Below are positions 50,601 through 62,839 of a DNA stretch of 64,000 bases, piece by piece. The notes under the pieces are model-generated. The model had not been told where the DNA came from and made no database searches. It saw nothing but the letters and a program-made list of their open reading frames with translations. A program made the position numbers and the translations under genes. The first letter of the stretch is position 1. Each line of letters starts with the position of its first letter. Location of the stretch: positions 148,490-212,489 of the forward strand of contig NW_004624849.1 in the NCBI RefSeq assembly GCF_000247695.1, written 5' to 3'. This DNA comes from Heterocephalus glaber. Lineage: Eukaryota; Chordata; Mammalia; Rodentia; Bathyergidae.

Positions 50601-53600
50601 CCCCAGGCCTCACACCCTGTAACAGTGTGAGTAGTGTGATGTGTGGGAAGGTTGCTCATAAAGGACGCTTTGTGGCCTCTCTCCTCAACCCCTTGCTGCT
50701 AGCCTGGCTCCTTACTCTGTTTTCCTTTGGATAAAGCCTCTTCCCACAATCCATTGCACCCCAATAGCTGTCCTACCCACCCCAGGACAGGAAATGCCAA
50801 CAGCCATGATCAGGTGGGGGAGGAAGGAGAGAGCAGACAGACCGAGAGCAGAAGAGTCTGGGGTCAGTGTGCACGCTCAGGGATTGGCCCAGGGGCTCTG
50901 TCCTGGCTTGGGTGAAGTGGAGGTAGGGGATGGAGAGGAATTTCTAACTGCCTGCACCGGGGCCAGCCTGGAATGTGTGTTGGAGGGGTGCTGAATGGCC
51001 ATAATATCCTGGCATTGCCGGGGGTATACACGCAGCCACTGATGAGCACATGGGAGCTCCACACACACATCATACCCGTTTCTTCTCTTGTGTCCTGGCT
51101 CAAGCTGGCCATTCAGGAGCCAGTACTGCACCTGCAGTAGTCTCCTCACTGAGGGACTGCCCTGCCACTTAACCCCTGCATCCTCTCAACCCATCCCTCT
51201 CTGGATCCTGGCATCTCTCCCCCGCTTCGCAGCTCTGCTTTCCCAGCCAATTGGCTGATTCCCCACTGTGCCTCTTGATCTAAATGGCACTTGTCTTTCT
51301 GAGCCAGGCTGTAGGCTGGGTCCATCATAGACCCGAATCTGACAGTTGTGGGTGACAGAATAGAGGGCAGAGTGGAGAGTGACCAGATGCAGAACACTGC
51401 CCTCTGTGGCGTCAAGCCTGTCCCTTCTGGCCTACACACATCAGCCATGCCTGTGGTGGCATCCCCTGTGCTGGTATTTACAGCGAGAGTGGAGAGTCAC
51501 CCTCCCCACAGATGCCCCTCTCCTGCCCACTCTCTTGAGCCAGGGTTGGACATGGCATAGCCCATCCTGCTACTGGCTTGGAGAGGACCAAGTGACCTAC
51601 AGTGAGGCCCGGCGCCTGTGCACCGACCACGGCTCTCAGCTGGTCACCATCACCAACAGGTATGAGAGGACGGGGATCAGAGCCCTGACCACCTCTTACC
51701 TTTGTCTTCATCTTATATGACTCCTTCACCAAATGGGGTAGCATCCTGCCAGGGACTTTTTGAAGTCTTGTCACAAGGGAAGACTTAGTTTTTAGTGTGG
51801 GGCAGGGAAGGGGCAGTTGCAGCACAGATGTGGACAGATAGATGCTCAAGAAGGACAGCCCTTGGTTGTGTGTTTTTCTCTGCCTTCTCAGCCATACAAG
51901 AGGTGTGGACAGTAAAACAGAAGAGGGAGCTTGTTGGCCCCCACTTCCCTGAGCAAGTTACTGGCTAGGCTCAAGACTCAAGCTTTGGAGCCAGAGGTCT
52001 GGGCTGTGGCCCCAGGAGTGGGGTGGTGCACTTCCTGCATGACCAGCCTGTCCTCCGCAGGTTCGAGCAGGCCTTCGTCAGCAGCCTCATCTACAACTGG
52101 GAGGGCGAGTACTTCTGGACGGCCCTGCAGGACCTCAACAGCACCAGCTCCTTCCGCTGGCTCAGTGGGGACGAAGTCATGTACACCCACTGGAACAGGG
52201 ACCAGCCTGGTGAGCGCCTCCCCCCACAGTCAGACCCTTCTTGGACTGGCATTGATGAAGTGGAGAGCCCACAGTGGACTTGTCCTGCCAGGACCAAGCT
52301 TCTGGGCTTCCCAGTAAATTGATGATTTGTATAGTATGCTCTATTAGGAGCACAGGCTGTGGAGCCGAACTGCCCAACCTAGATCCTGACTCTGCTTTTT
52401 ATACCTGTGCATCCTCTGGGCCTCAGTTTGCTCATCTGTCAAATGGGAATGACTGTACCTACTTCACAGAATTGATGTTAGTTCTAACTTACTCTTTACT
52501 AGAAAGGGATAATACATGTAAAAAGCATAGAACAGTAAGCACAATACAATATGTGCTTTTAATACAATTAACATCTCACAATTATGTGTTTCAACTTTTT
52601 CCATAACCTAATGAGGGAGATAATGAGATAGGATCAGAGAGGCTAAACAAGTTGCCTAAGATCTCAAAGAGCCAAGACTCTGTCTCATTCTTTTTTTTGG
52701 TACCGGGGATCAAACTCGGGTCCTTGAGCTTGCGCAGCAGGCAGCAAAATCACTGAGCTAAATCCCCAGCTCTCTGTCTCATTCTTTCCTGCTGCCTGGG
52801 CCCCAACCCTCCAGAGCTTGTCCCTGCGGAAAAGGCCTAGCTGGTTACCAGTGCCAGAGCTGTAGTGGTAGAGTCCTGCAGGGCTGAGTCCTCTGCTCAT
52901 AGATCTCCCTTCTCCCTCCATCAGGATACAGCCATGGGGGCTGTGTGGCCCTGGCCACAGGCAGCGCCATGGGACTGTGGGAGGTGAAAAACTGTACCTC
53001 GTTCCGTGCTCGTTACATCTGCCGGCAGAGCCTGGGCACACCAGTGACACCGGAGCTGCCTGGACCGGACCCCACACCCAGCCTCACTGGCTCCTGTCCT
53101 CAGGGCTGGGCCTCTGACCCCAAACTCCGGCACTGCTATAAGGTAGGGGGGTAGCCTGTTGGCATGGCAGGGGGTGGGTGGGGAGAGGACGAGTGTGAAG
53201 TGGCAGCTCATCTTGGGGAGCTCATGGGGACTATTCGTGAAGCAGAGTCACCACTCCGGATGCAGACCAGGGTAATGTCTGATGAAACTCGTCCGTGAAA
53301 TCTATAGCAGGCGGTAATACACATTTGAGGAATTGAAGGAACCATAGAGATCATCATTATCAGTTTCCCAAATGTTGGGGCCTATACAAAAACGTTCTTT
53401 AGAATCACTTGAGGATCCAGATAAAAATGAAATGTTTTATTCTAGCATGCGTGAGGCCCTGGGTTTGATCCCTAGTACTTCAAAACACAAAATAAAAATC
53501 TTCTGTTTCACCACTGTGGAGATTTGGATTCAGTAGGTCCGCATAGAGCCTGGCAATCTGCCAGGTCTGGGACTCACTCACACAGTCCGAGGTCTTCTAT

Positions 53601-56600
53601 TATGTGTAGAAACTGAAGTCCAAGGAGAGGAAGGGACTTGCTCACAGCAAGCTACGACTTTGCTGGGACTGGAGCCTGATCTTCTCGCTGATCAGGGAAT
53701 AGTGCACAGGGTTGTTCCAGGAGCTAACTGTGCCAGCTTCCCTCCCCTGGGGTTCATTTTCTGGTGAGCAGGATTGTCCTTAGCTAGCTGGACCCTCACC
53801 GTCTGGTGACACCACAGCAGTCATGGGGTAGGTGGCAGCTACCCCTTGGAGTGGGGGCAGCTTAGCCATCTGGATTCTGCTCCTGCAGGTGTTCAGCTCA
53901 GAGCGGCTGCAGGACAAGAAGAGCTGGATCCAGGCCCAGGGAGCTTGCCGGGAGTTGGGGGCCCAGCTGCTGAGCCTGGCCAGCTATGAGGAGGAGCACT
54001 TTGTGGCCAACATGCTCAACAAGATCTTTGGGTACTGAACCTGGGACAGGGTGCCTGTATTTGTGTGGGAGCAGACAGACTCTTGGTTGGGAATGGGGTG
54101 GGAGGCAGGCAGAGTGAAGGTAACCCCAGTGGGGCCTGCCTGAGGCCTTGGAATGATCTGTGTACCTGCCACTGGTGCCAGAGCCATCTTGTTCCCCTCA
54201 AGTAGCCATGCTTCCCTGGAGTTGGGCAGTCCAGTGTGATCCACTTACTCATAAAATCATCGCCAGGGCCGGGGATTTAGCTCAGTGGTGCCTGGCCCTG
54301 CTTCACAAGCACAAGGTCCTGAGTTCAACCCCCAGTACTAAAAAAAAAATATGAAAAAAATGATGTAGAAAAATAAAATCATTGCCAGCATCTTGGATCC
54401 AGCAGTGTCCCCTTAGGCATACCAACTTTCCTTTCCAAATCTTTTACAAGCTGATCCAAGTTGAGGCCCCCCCCCCGCATTGTCCCATAGTGACCCACAT
54501 TCTCCCTAAGCTGTCCTGAGAGACAGAAGGAGAAAGGCTGCAACTGGAAGTGATTGCCCAAGGGAGTTTTGCCAGGAGCCTATCCCTGTCCTGTGGGCTC
54601 TGGGTACTGTATTCCCTGACATGACATCTATAATCCCTTAGCATTGGAAAAAACCCAGATGGATCCAGGCCTCCTGAGATCTCAATCCCATGGATATATT
54701 CTCCCAGCAATCATCAGGATTACGTTATTTGACTAGTAATTGTAACAGCTCACTACTTATCACTCCCCATGGACTGGGTCCTGGTTAAACATGCAGTCCT
54801 CATTCAGACCTCTCAACACCGGTGAAGCAAGGATTCCCACTGAGCCTGTGGGTTGATGGAGAAGTTAGGCTTTTTGCCTAGGCCACAGAGTTGGTCCATG
54901 GGTGAACCGAGACTGTAACTCAGGTTTACTTAGCTCCACAGCCACAGGTCTCTGCTGCTTGCCCATCAGCTTCCTAAAGTAGAAGCATGCAGAATCTTGG
55001 TGGACAGGGCACCCCAAAGGGAAGCTGAGGGAAGGAGAGCCCGGCTGCCACCTAGAGAGAGAGCTTTAAATAAAAACGAACAACACTGACCTTGGCAGTT
55101 CAGTGTGAAGCCCAGAGGGAGAGGCCTCAGGCACGGGGAACTTTCCAGGTCACAGCTGAGAGTGGCTGGGTGTTGTGTTTGGGCACCTGCCATTCTTACC
55201 TCCCCTCTCTCTGTCCTCACCCCTACGTTGTGCTGAAGTGAATCAGAGCCCGAGATCCATGAGCAGCACTGGTTCTGGATTGGCCTGAACCGTCGGGATC
55301 CTCGAGTGGGTCAGAGTTGGCGCTGGAGCGATGGCCTAGGGGTGAGAGGGCCTGGAGGAGGTTGGGGTGGGAGGAGGGTAGAGCCTGGAGTGTGGGCAGG
55401 TCCTTGAAGAGGCAGGGTCTCAGGCCCGAGCTGGGCCATAGAAAGGAAAGCAGATTAGAGAGGGGACATTCAGCTAAGGGTGGGGGTTCTCAGCTCAGGC
55501 CAGTCCTCTTGTGTCCTTGTGCTGGGGCTGGGGCTGGGGCATGGGCAGCCTATGCCTTGTGCCTTACATCTCTTCCCCTTCTCCAGTTCTCTTATCACAA
55601 TTTTGACCGGAGCCGGCATGATGACGATGACATCCGGGGCTGCACAGTGCTTGACCTGGCCTCTCTGCAGTGGGTGGCCATGCAGTGCGAGACGCAGCTC
55701 GACTGGATCTGCAAGATCCCTAGAGGTTGGGTGACGTGGCACCGGGGGACATGGTATAGTGCAAGGTGGAAGGGCCGGGATCAAGGGTCTCCTTTCCCCT
55801 GCAGCATCTTTGTCCCATTGCCCCATAGGCGCGGATGTGCAGGAGCCTGATGTCAGCCCACAAGGTGAGGCCCGGGCCCACCCACTACCCACAGGAAGGA
55901 AACCCAGGGAGTTCTAGCCAAAAGGGGACTGAGCTGCCTGGGATTAGACAGAGCAGCCTTGGCTTAATCTGAAAGGAAAGGCAAGTCCAGGGCCTGGAGC
56001 CTGTTGCAAGGACTGCCCCAGGTCCATTGTGCTGGCAGGCCCACCTGCCACCTGCCCTGGCTCCACTGTGTGCTTCAGGGGCCTGGCACGCAGTCTCAGT
56101 CTGTTCACTGTTCCCTCAGGCCGGCGGGAATGGCTGCATTTCCAGGAGGCTGAGTACAAGTTCTTTGAGCACCACTCCACGTGGGCGCAGGCCCAGCGCA
56201 TCTGCACGTGGTTCCAGGCTGAGCTGACCTCCGTGCACAGCCAGGCTGAGCTGGACTTCCTGGGGCATAACCTTCAGAAGGTGGGTGTAGGAGGCAGTGG
56301 GGGGCTATGGACTGGGTATTGAGGGCAAGGGGGCTGCACATCCTCACCTGCCTATCTGCTTACTTCCCCAGTTCTCCCAGGGCCAGGAGCAGCACTGGTG
56401 GATTGGCCTGCACACCTCGGAGAATGATGGGCGCTTCAGGTGGGAGCTCTGGTGGGCAGCAGGTGTGAGAGGTAACAGGCCGTGTGGATGTGTGGATGGC
56501 CAGCTGTGTTCCTAGGCCAGAGGTGGGGAGGTGGAGAGCACCCAGAGAGACACACACACGTATTTGAATCCAGCTCTGTTCCTCGCTGGCTGTGTGGCCT

Positions 56601-59600
56601 TTAGCAAATGGTTTAACCTTTCTGGCCTTGGTTTTCTCATCTGAAAGTGGAAATAATGAAGCTGCCTCCTAGGATTCTCATGAGGATGAGAAATAAACTG
56701 CATCGAGCACAACATCCAGCACATATTGGGCGCTAAATAATGGCAGCTTCTGTTGTATGTGGGATCATCCATTATGAACAAAGCCTCTGGGGACGTGAAC
56801 AGAGCACATGATGGTCCAGAGGGGACTCTTCAGTGCCCACCTTCCGTGTATCAGGGTCCTTGAAGCAGGAGGACCAGGAGCCCACAGGAATCTGAGTACA
56901 TCTTTGCTCTTAGAGCCCATACTTTGGGGTTTTTGAGCATCTTAGAAGAGTGCTTGGGAATGGCTAGACCTTACCTGGTGACATCAGGTCCCCTTGGGTC
57001 CCTGGCTGCACTGAGCTCTGTAGCTCTACTCTTTGAACTTGAGCCCTTCCCTGCCCCTTTCCCACTGCCTTCTGTGCTGTGTATGGGGGAGGCTGAGCCC
57101 TGGTCAGTGCTGGTGGCCCAGCACTCTTTTGTGCCATTGCAGGTGGACCGATGGTTCCATTATAAACTTCATCTCCTGGGCTCCAGGCAGACCTCGGCCC
57201 ATCAGCAAGGACCAGAAATGTGTGTATATGACAGCCAGCCAAGGTAAGGACAAGGAGTGACAAACAGGGTGCCATTGTGGAGAATCAGTGTTGGGGGTGG
57301 TAAGGCGAGCTCTGGCAGGAATCACCAGCATCTTCTTATTCTCTTTTTCCCCAAACCCAAGAAGGCTAATAAACCCACAGAGGGTTGGTCCTGTCTCCGT
57401 AGCCCCAAAGCCACAGAAGCCTCAAGTTCAGAGCTGGACATAGGCCCTGAGCCCCAGACCAAACTTCTTAGGATATGAGGCTGAGAATAGCTCTGCAGGC
57501 CTTGCCCTGGGGGTGACTCCCTCCCCTGCCCTTTCACAGAAGACTGGGCGGACCAGAGATGCATGACAGCCTTGCCCTACATCTGCAAGCGCAGCAACAG
57601 CACTGGAGAGATGCAGTCTCCAGACCTGCCAGCTGCAGCGCTGGGCGGCTGCCCCACTGGGTGGAACCAGTTCCTCAACAAGGTAGGAGGTGGGGTGAGG
57701 GCACCTGGGGGAGTCAGGAGAGAATGTAAACTGTCAGGACTCTTGGCTGTTTGGCAACATCAAAGTCATGGCCTCTTGCCTGTACTCACCAACCTCTCTT
57801 ACTTGGCGCCAACATCAGACTGGACTCCTTGCAAAATGACTTAATGTAGTAAAATCTTCTAATCCACCAGGAAGCAAGGTTGTCCAAATACTTCAGTGAG
57901 TTTTCTAGATCAGTGGTTGACAACCTTTTAATAATGAACTCTTTTTAATAAAACAAAATATTGAACATACATACCCAAACTATATATTTTATTTGTGAAT
58001 AGGTAATTGTGTGTGTAAATAAAATACATATTTACTGCTGTACTAATGTGACTGTTAAATACAGTGAAATATGTATAAGAACAAGATGAGCTAAAGATTT
58101 TAAAATATTATTAATAGTGTGAAAATATTTTTGACTCACTCAAATGTTCATGTATAATTATTAATATTTAAATAATTTTAATAAGACCCATGCAGTTGCA
58201 TATATTTTATTACTTTTCTCTACAATAGAAAATTATTTCCTCTTTAAATATTAAATTTATTTTATTTTATTTTTTTGAGACAGTGTCTCACTAATTTAGG
58301 CTGGCCTCGAATTCAAATTCACTGCAATTCTCCTGCCTCTGCCTACCGAGATGCGATTAGAGGCATGCATCACCACACCTGGCCTGAATTTATTTTATAA
58401 TTTATACATAAAAACATGAAGGTCATATATATTTATGAGGTACCATGTAATGTTTCAGTACATGCATACAGTGTATGATATTTAAATCGGGGTAAATCAT
58501 ATCTATCTCCTTAAACAGTTACCATTTCTTTGTGGGGAAAACATTTAAAATCTTTTCTTCTAGCTTTTTGAAATATGCAGTACATTATCTTTCTCTATAA
58601 TCACCCTGCTGTGTAATCTTCCACTAGAACTCCTTGCTCTTCTCGAACTTGTAACTTAGGCCTCCTTGGTCAGTCTTTCCTTCCCCTTGTTCTCTCCAGG
58701 TGTGGTAACCACCATTCTACTCTCAACTTCTATAAAACCAACTTTTTATATTGTTAATGAAATCATGCTGTACTTGTTTTTCTGTTATCTCATTTTTTTT
58801 TTTTTTTGGTATTGGGGATCGAACTCAGGACCTTGGGATTGCAAGGCAGGCGGCAGAACCACTGAGCTAAATCCCCAGCCCTATTTTTTAAAATCTGATA
58901 CTTTATGATTTGTGACTCACAGGTCTGGTTAGAAGTTCAGAATTTTTCAAAACATGGATTTAATGGTTGTCATGGATTTAAAAGACACCTCACAAAGAAA
59001 TGATTAAAGTAAAGGTGGACATGGTGATACAGAAAGCCCAGCACTCTGGGAGGCTGAGGCAGGAGAACCACAAGCTTGAGCCCAGCCTAAGAAACATAGT
59101 GACTTAGCCAGACCCTCTCTCAAAATAAAGAATGAAAAGGTCTGGGATTTAACTCACTGTGATGGCCCTGGGTTCAGTCTCCAGTANNNNNNNNNNNNNN
59201 NNNNNNNNNNNNNNNNNNNNNNNNNNNNNNNNNNNNNNNNNNNNNNNNNNNNNNNNNNNNNNNNNNNNNNNNNNNNNNNNNNNNNNNNNNNNNNNNNNNN
59301 NNNNNNNNNNNNNNNNNNNNNNNNNNNNNNNNNNNNNNNNNNNNNNNNNNNNNNNNNNNNNNNNNNNNNNNNNNNNNNNNNNNNNNNNNNNNNNNNNNNN
59401 NNNNNNTTACTATGTAGTTTAGGCTGACCTTGAACTCACTGTGTAGCCTGGGCTGGTCTTAAACTCATGTCAATCCTCTTGCCTCAGTCTCCAGAGTGCT
59501 GGGATTACAAAGTACATAATGGTGCTACCATGCTCTGCCTGAGTTCCTTCTTATCTCATACATAAATCAGAAGACCTGATCCTGAAGTGTGGAAACTTCG

Positions 59601-62600
59601 GAAAAGATTTAAAGCAACATTTAGGAAATTCTGAGTGTGCAAATAGGAAAATTTGGGGCAATAAAATTATTCAGAATGGATGTGTTTGTAAAATTGTTCC
59701 AAAATGCTCCCTTCATAGTATTAGTTTTATCCCCAAAGGGGATGTACCTCCGAACTATGTCCCTAACAGGCTTTTACACTTCTCTGTTTCATATCTCCCA
59801 TTGGCATCACTGGAGCTGTGTGGGAGCTAATCATTAATACTGAGAGCACTCACTACTTACTGATTGAGCACTCAACTCTGTCATACACTGCTATCATTAA
59901 ACCTTAAAGTAATCCCGAAAGCAGAATTTTTTTTTAATTTCTACTTTACAGAAAAGTAAATTGAGACCAGAAAGGTAAGTCAGAGCAAGAATCTGACTCT
60001 CGCCACCTCCTGTCCCATCTCCAACCCTGTCTCTGTGACTCTAAACCTTCCTTATACCCTTCCTTTCCCATTATGGTGCTTCTGAACAGGAAATGACTGT
60101 AAATCATTCATTTTCTAAGAACAAGTCATTGCTTGATATAAAAATTGCCCACACAGGGCCGGGGATTTAGCTCAGTGGTTTCGCCGCCTGCAATTAGAAA
60201 CTTCTGGGTAACAAAGATCATCCAAAAATAAAGGTAAAAGTGTCCTGGAACAGGATTGTGTATGCTGAAAGGGCAAGATAACAGATTTCAGATAGCACTC
60301 GGAAAAGGGTTTAACACAGAGCAAGATGGATCTTGACTCCATCTTCTCAGTGCTTGCCCCATGCCCTGTTGTAAGTAGTAGTGGTTTTGGTGACCCAAAG
60401 AAATCCATTAAAAATCCCCAGAGTGTGGGCACACACACGTGTGACTCCTCTGTGCTAGGTGTGTGGTGGGGGGCTTGCTCAGAGAGACCCGGATGTACTG
60501 GTTCCTCAGCTATTGCTGTTTCCCAGCCCCAAAGCCTCCCAGGACCAGCTGCTGAGGGGCACCCAGCTGAGGAGTTCCTGGGTTTGTGAGGTGGGGAAGT
60601 GGAGCTGGATATCACACCTTCTTTCTGCCCCACAGTGTTTCCGGATCCAGGGTGAGGACCCCCAGGACCGGGTAAAGTGGTCAGAGGCGCAGTTTTCCTG
60701 TGAACAGCAAGAGGCCCAGTTGGTCACCATTGCAAACCCCTTAGAACAAGGTAGGGCCAGCCAATGGGGAGGCCCCACTGTCCTCCCACATATTTCCCCT
60801 ATGTGGCTAGAGTGGAGCAAGCAGGAGCTGCCCCATCACTCTCAATCTTTTTTGGGGGGATTATAGCATTCATCACGGCCAGCCTGCCCAATGTGACCTT
60901 TGACCTTTGGATTGGCCTGCATGCCTCACAGAGAGACTTCCAATGGGTGGAGCAGGAGCCTCTGCTGTATACCAACTGGGCACCAGGGGAGCCTTCTGGC
61001 CCCAGCCCTGCTCCCAGCAGCAACAAACCGGTGAGGACATCCCTCTGCTCTCCTCAGCACCCCTCTCCCCTCGTCTGTGGTGCTGCCTTTGCCGCTGGTC
61101 TTCTCTATTCCAATCTCTTCGCTACATTTTTGGGGGCAGTGGCACAAGGCGGGTGAACAGCTGCCAGGACTCCCCTGAGCAGCTCTTTTCCCTCAGACCA
61201 GCTGTGCAGTGGTCCTGCACAGCCCTGCAGCCCACTTCACTGGCCGCTGGGATGATCGGAGCTGCATGGAGGAAACACATGGTTTCATCTGCCAGAAGGG
61301 CACAGGTACCTGTCACCAGTGATCCTGGCAACTCTAGCAGTGGGCTACCTGCTATGGTTCCTGCTGGAAGGAATAAAATAAGGCCCCTGACCCTACCAAG
61401 CCCTCAGGATCACCCCCAGAGCAATCCAGCTGCTCAGGAAGCAGATGGGTAGAAAGGTCAGGTGCCAGTGAGACAGAAGGGCACTGAGGGGTCTCAGGAG
61501 GATGGTTTGGGGGCACAGAGGGTTGACAGGGAGAGCTAGACACTGGGCTGAGTGATGCGCTGGCATGACTGGCATCAGGGACCCTGAAGTTCTGTGCTCT
61601 AGGTACCACCAGCTCCCTGGATGGGTTCCCTCTGCCCCGAGTTTCTTCATCAAGAGGCCAAGGCTGTAGCTTCCTCCCCAGTGTTTTAGTGAATACATCT
61701 CACTGATAGAATGGTGGCTAACACTTGCCAGGGTTAATTATTTGTGCCAAGCACTGTGAAGACTGGGTCTTTGCCTGATGCCTGGGAATGGGGTGAGAGA
61801 GGCAGAGCCCAGCCTGACCCCTCTCCCCTTCCGTGTAGACCCCACCTTGAGCCCATCCCCAGCAGCCTCACCTCCTGCTCCGGGCGCTGAGCTCTCCTAC
61901 CTCAATGGAACCTTCAGGCTGCTGCAGAAGCCACTGCGCTGGCATGATGCCCTGCTGCTGTGTGAGAGCCGCAATGCCAGTCTGGCCTATGTGCCCGGCC
62001 CCTACACCCAAGCCTTCCTCACTCAGGCTGCCCGAGGGCTGCGTGTGCCACTCTGGATTGGGTTGGCCAGCGAGGAGGTGGGCTCCCAAAGCAACAGCCC
62101 TAGTGCTCTTGCCTCCCACCCCAATTGCTGCCTTGATTTCCCTCCCTGTCCCCTTCTGCCTCTACCTTGTCTGCCCCCACCCTGACTGTCCCCCTTCTTC
62201 CACCATGACCCACTTGTGCCCAGGGCTCCAGGCGGTACTCCTGGGTCTCGGAGGAGCCTCTGAGCTACGTGAGCTGGCGGGATGGGGAGCCCCAGCAGGC
62301 AGGGGGCTGTGCCTACGTGGACGTGGATGGGGCCTGGCGTACTACCAGCTGTGACACCAAGCTGCAGGGGGCCGTGTGTGGGGTTAGCAGGGGTGAGTGC
62401 CACCTGCTAGGACCAAGATCAAAGCAAGGTATAGGTGGTCCCAGGGAGGATGCTAGGGCACTTCCTCAATCCTGCACCCCCGCAGGGCCCCCTCCTCCCA
62501 GAAGAATGAGCTACCATGGCAGCTGTCCCCAGGGGCTGGCTGACTCTGCATGGATTCCCTTCAGGAAGCATTGCTACTCCTTCCACACGGAACTGCTGCT

Positions 62601-62796
62601 GGGCCACCAGGAGGCGCTGCAGCGCTGCCAGAGAGGTAGGAGAGGGCCAGGAGCCCATGTAGCATTTCTAGTAGAAACCTCTCAGACAGGCAAACCCGGT
62701 GAAAGCAGTCCCCTTGCTGCTCTACCTGGAGGCAACACCCAAAACCTCTTCACATTCTAATTCACAGAGATTTTACGCGAGAGTATATTCCCCTGG

Positions 62797-62839
<43 letters not shown>

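Larger units (their letters stand above)
57683..60635 (+). other. MRC2: MRC2 intron 20
   Basis: About 2.95 kb. An AT-rich left half contains an antisense B1 and an antisense L1 3' end. The middle holds SINEs around a 220-base assembly gap. MIR-like remains lie near 59,830-59,990. No exon is seen. Confidence 0.8.

Noticed and set aside
59159..59422. Reading frame running through the N gap
   Set aside because: It is made of unknown bases and SINE sequence, so it has no meaning.
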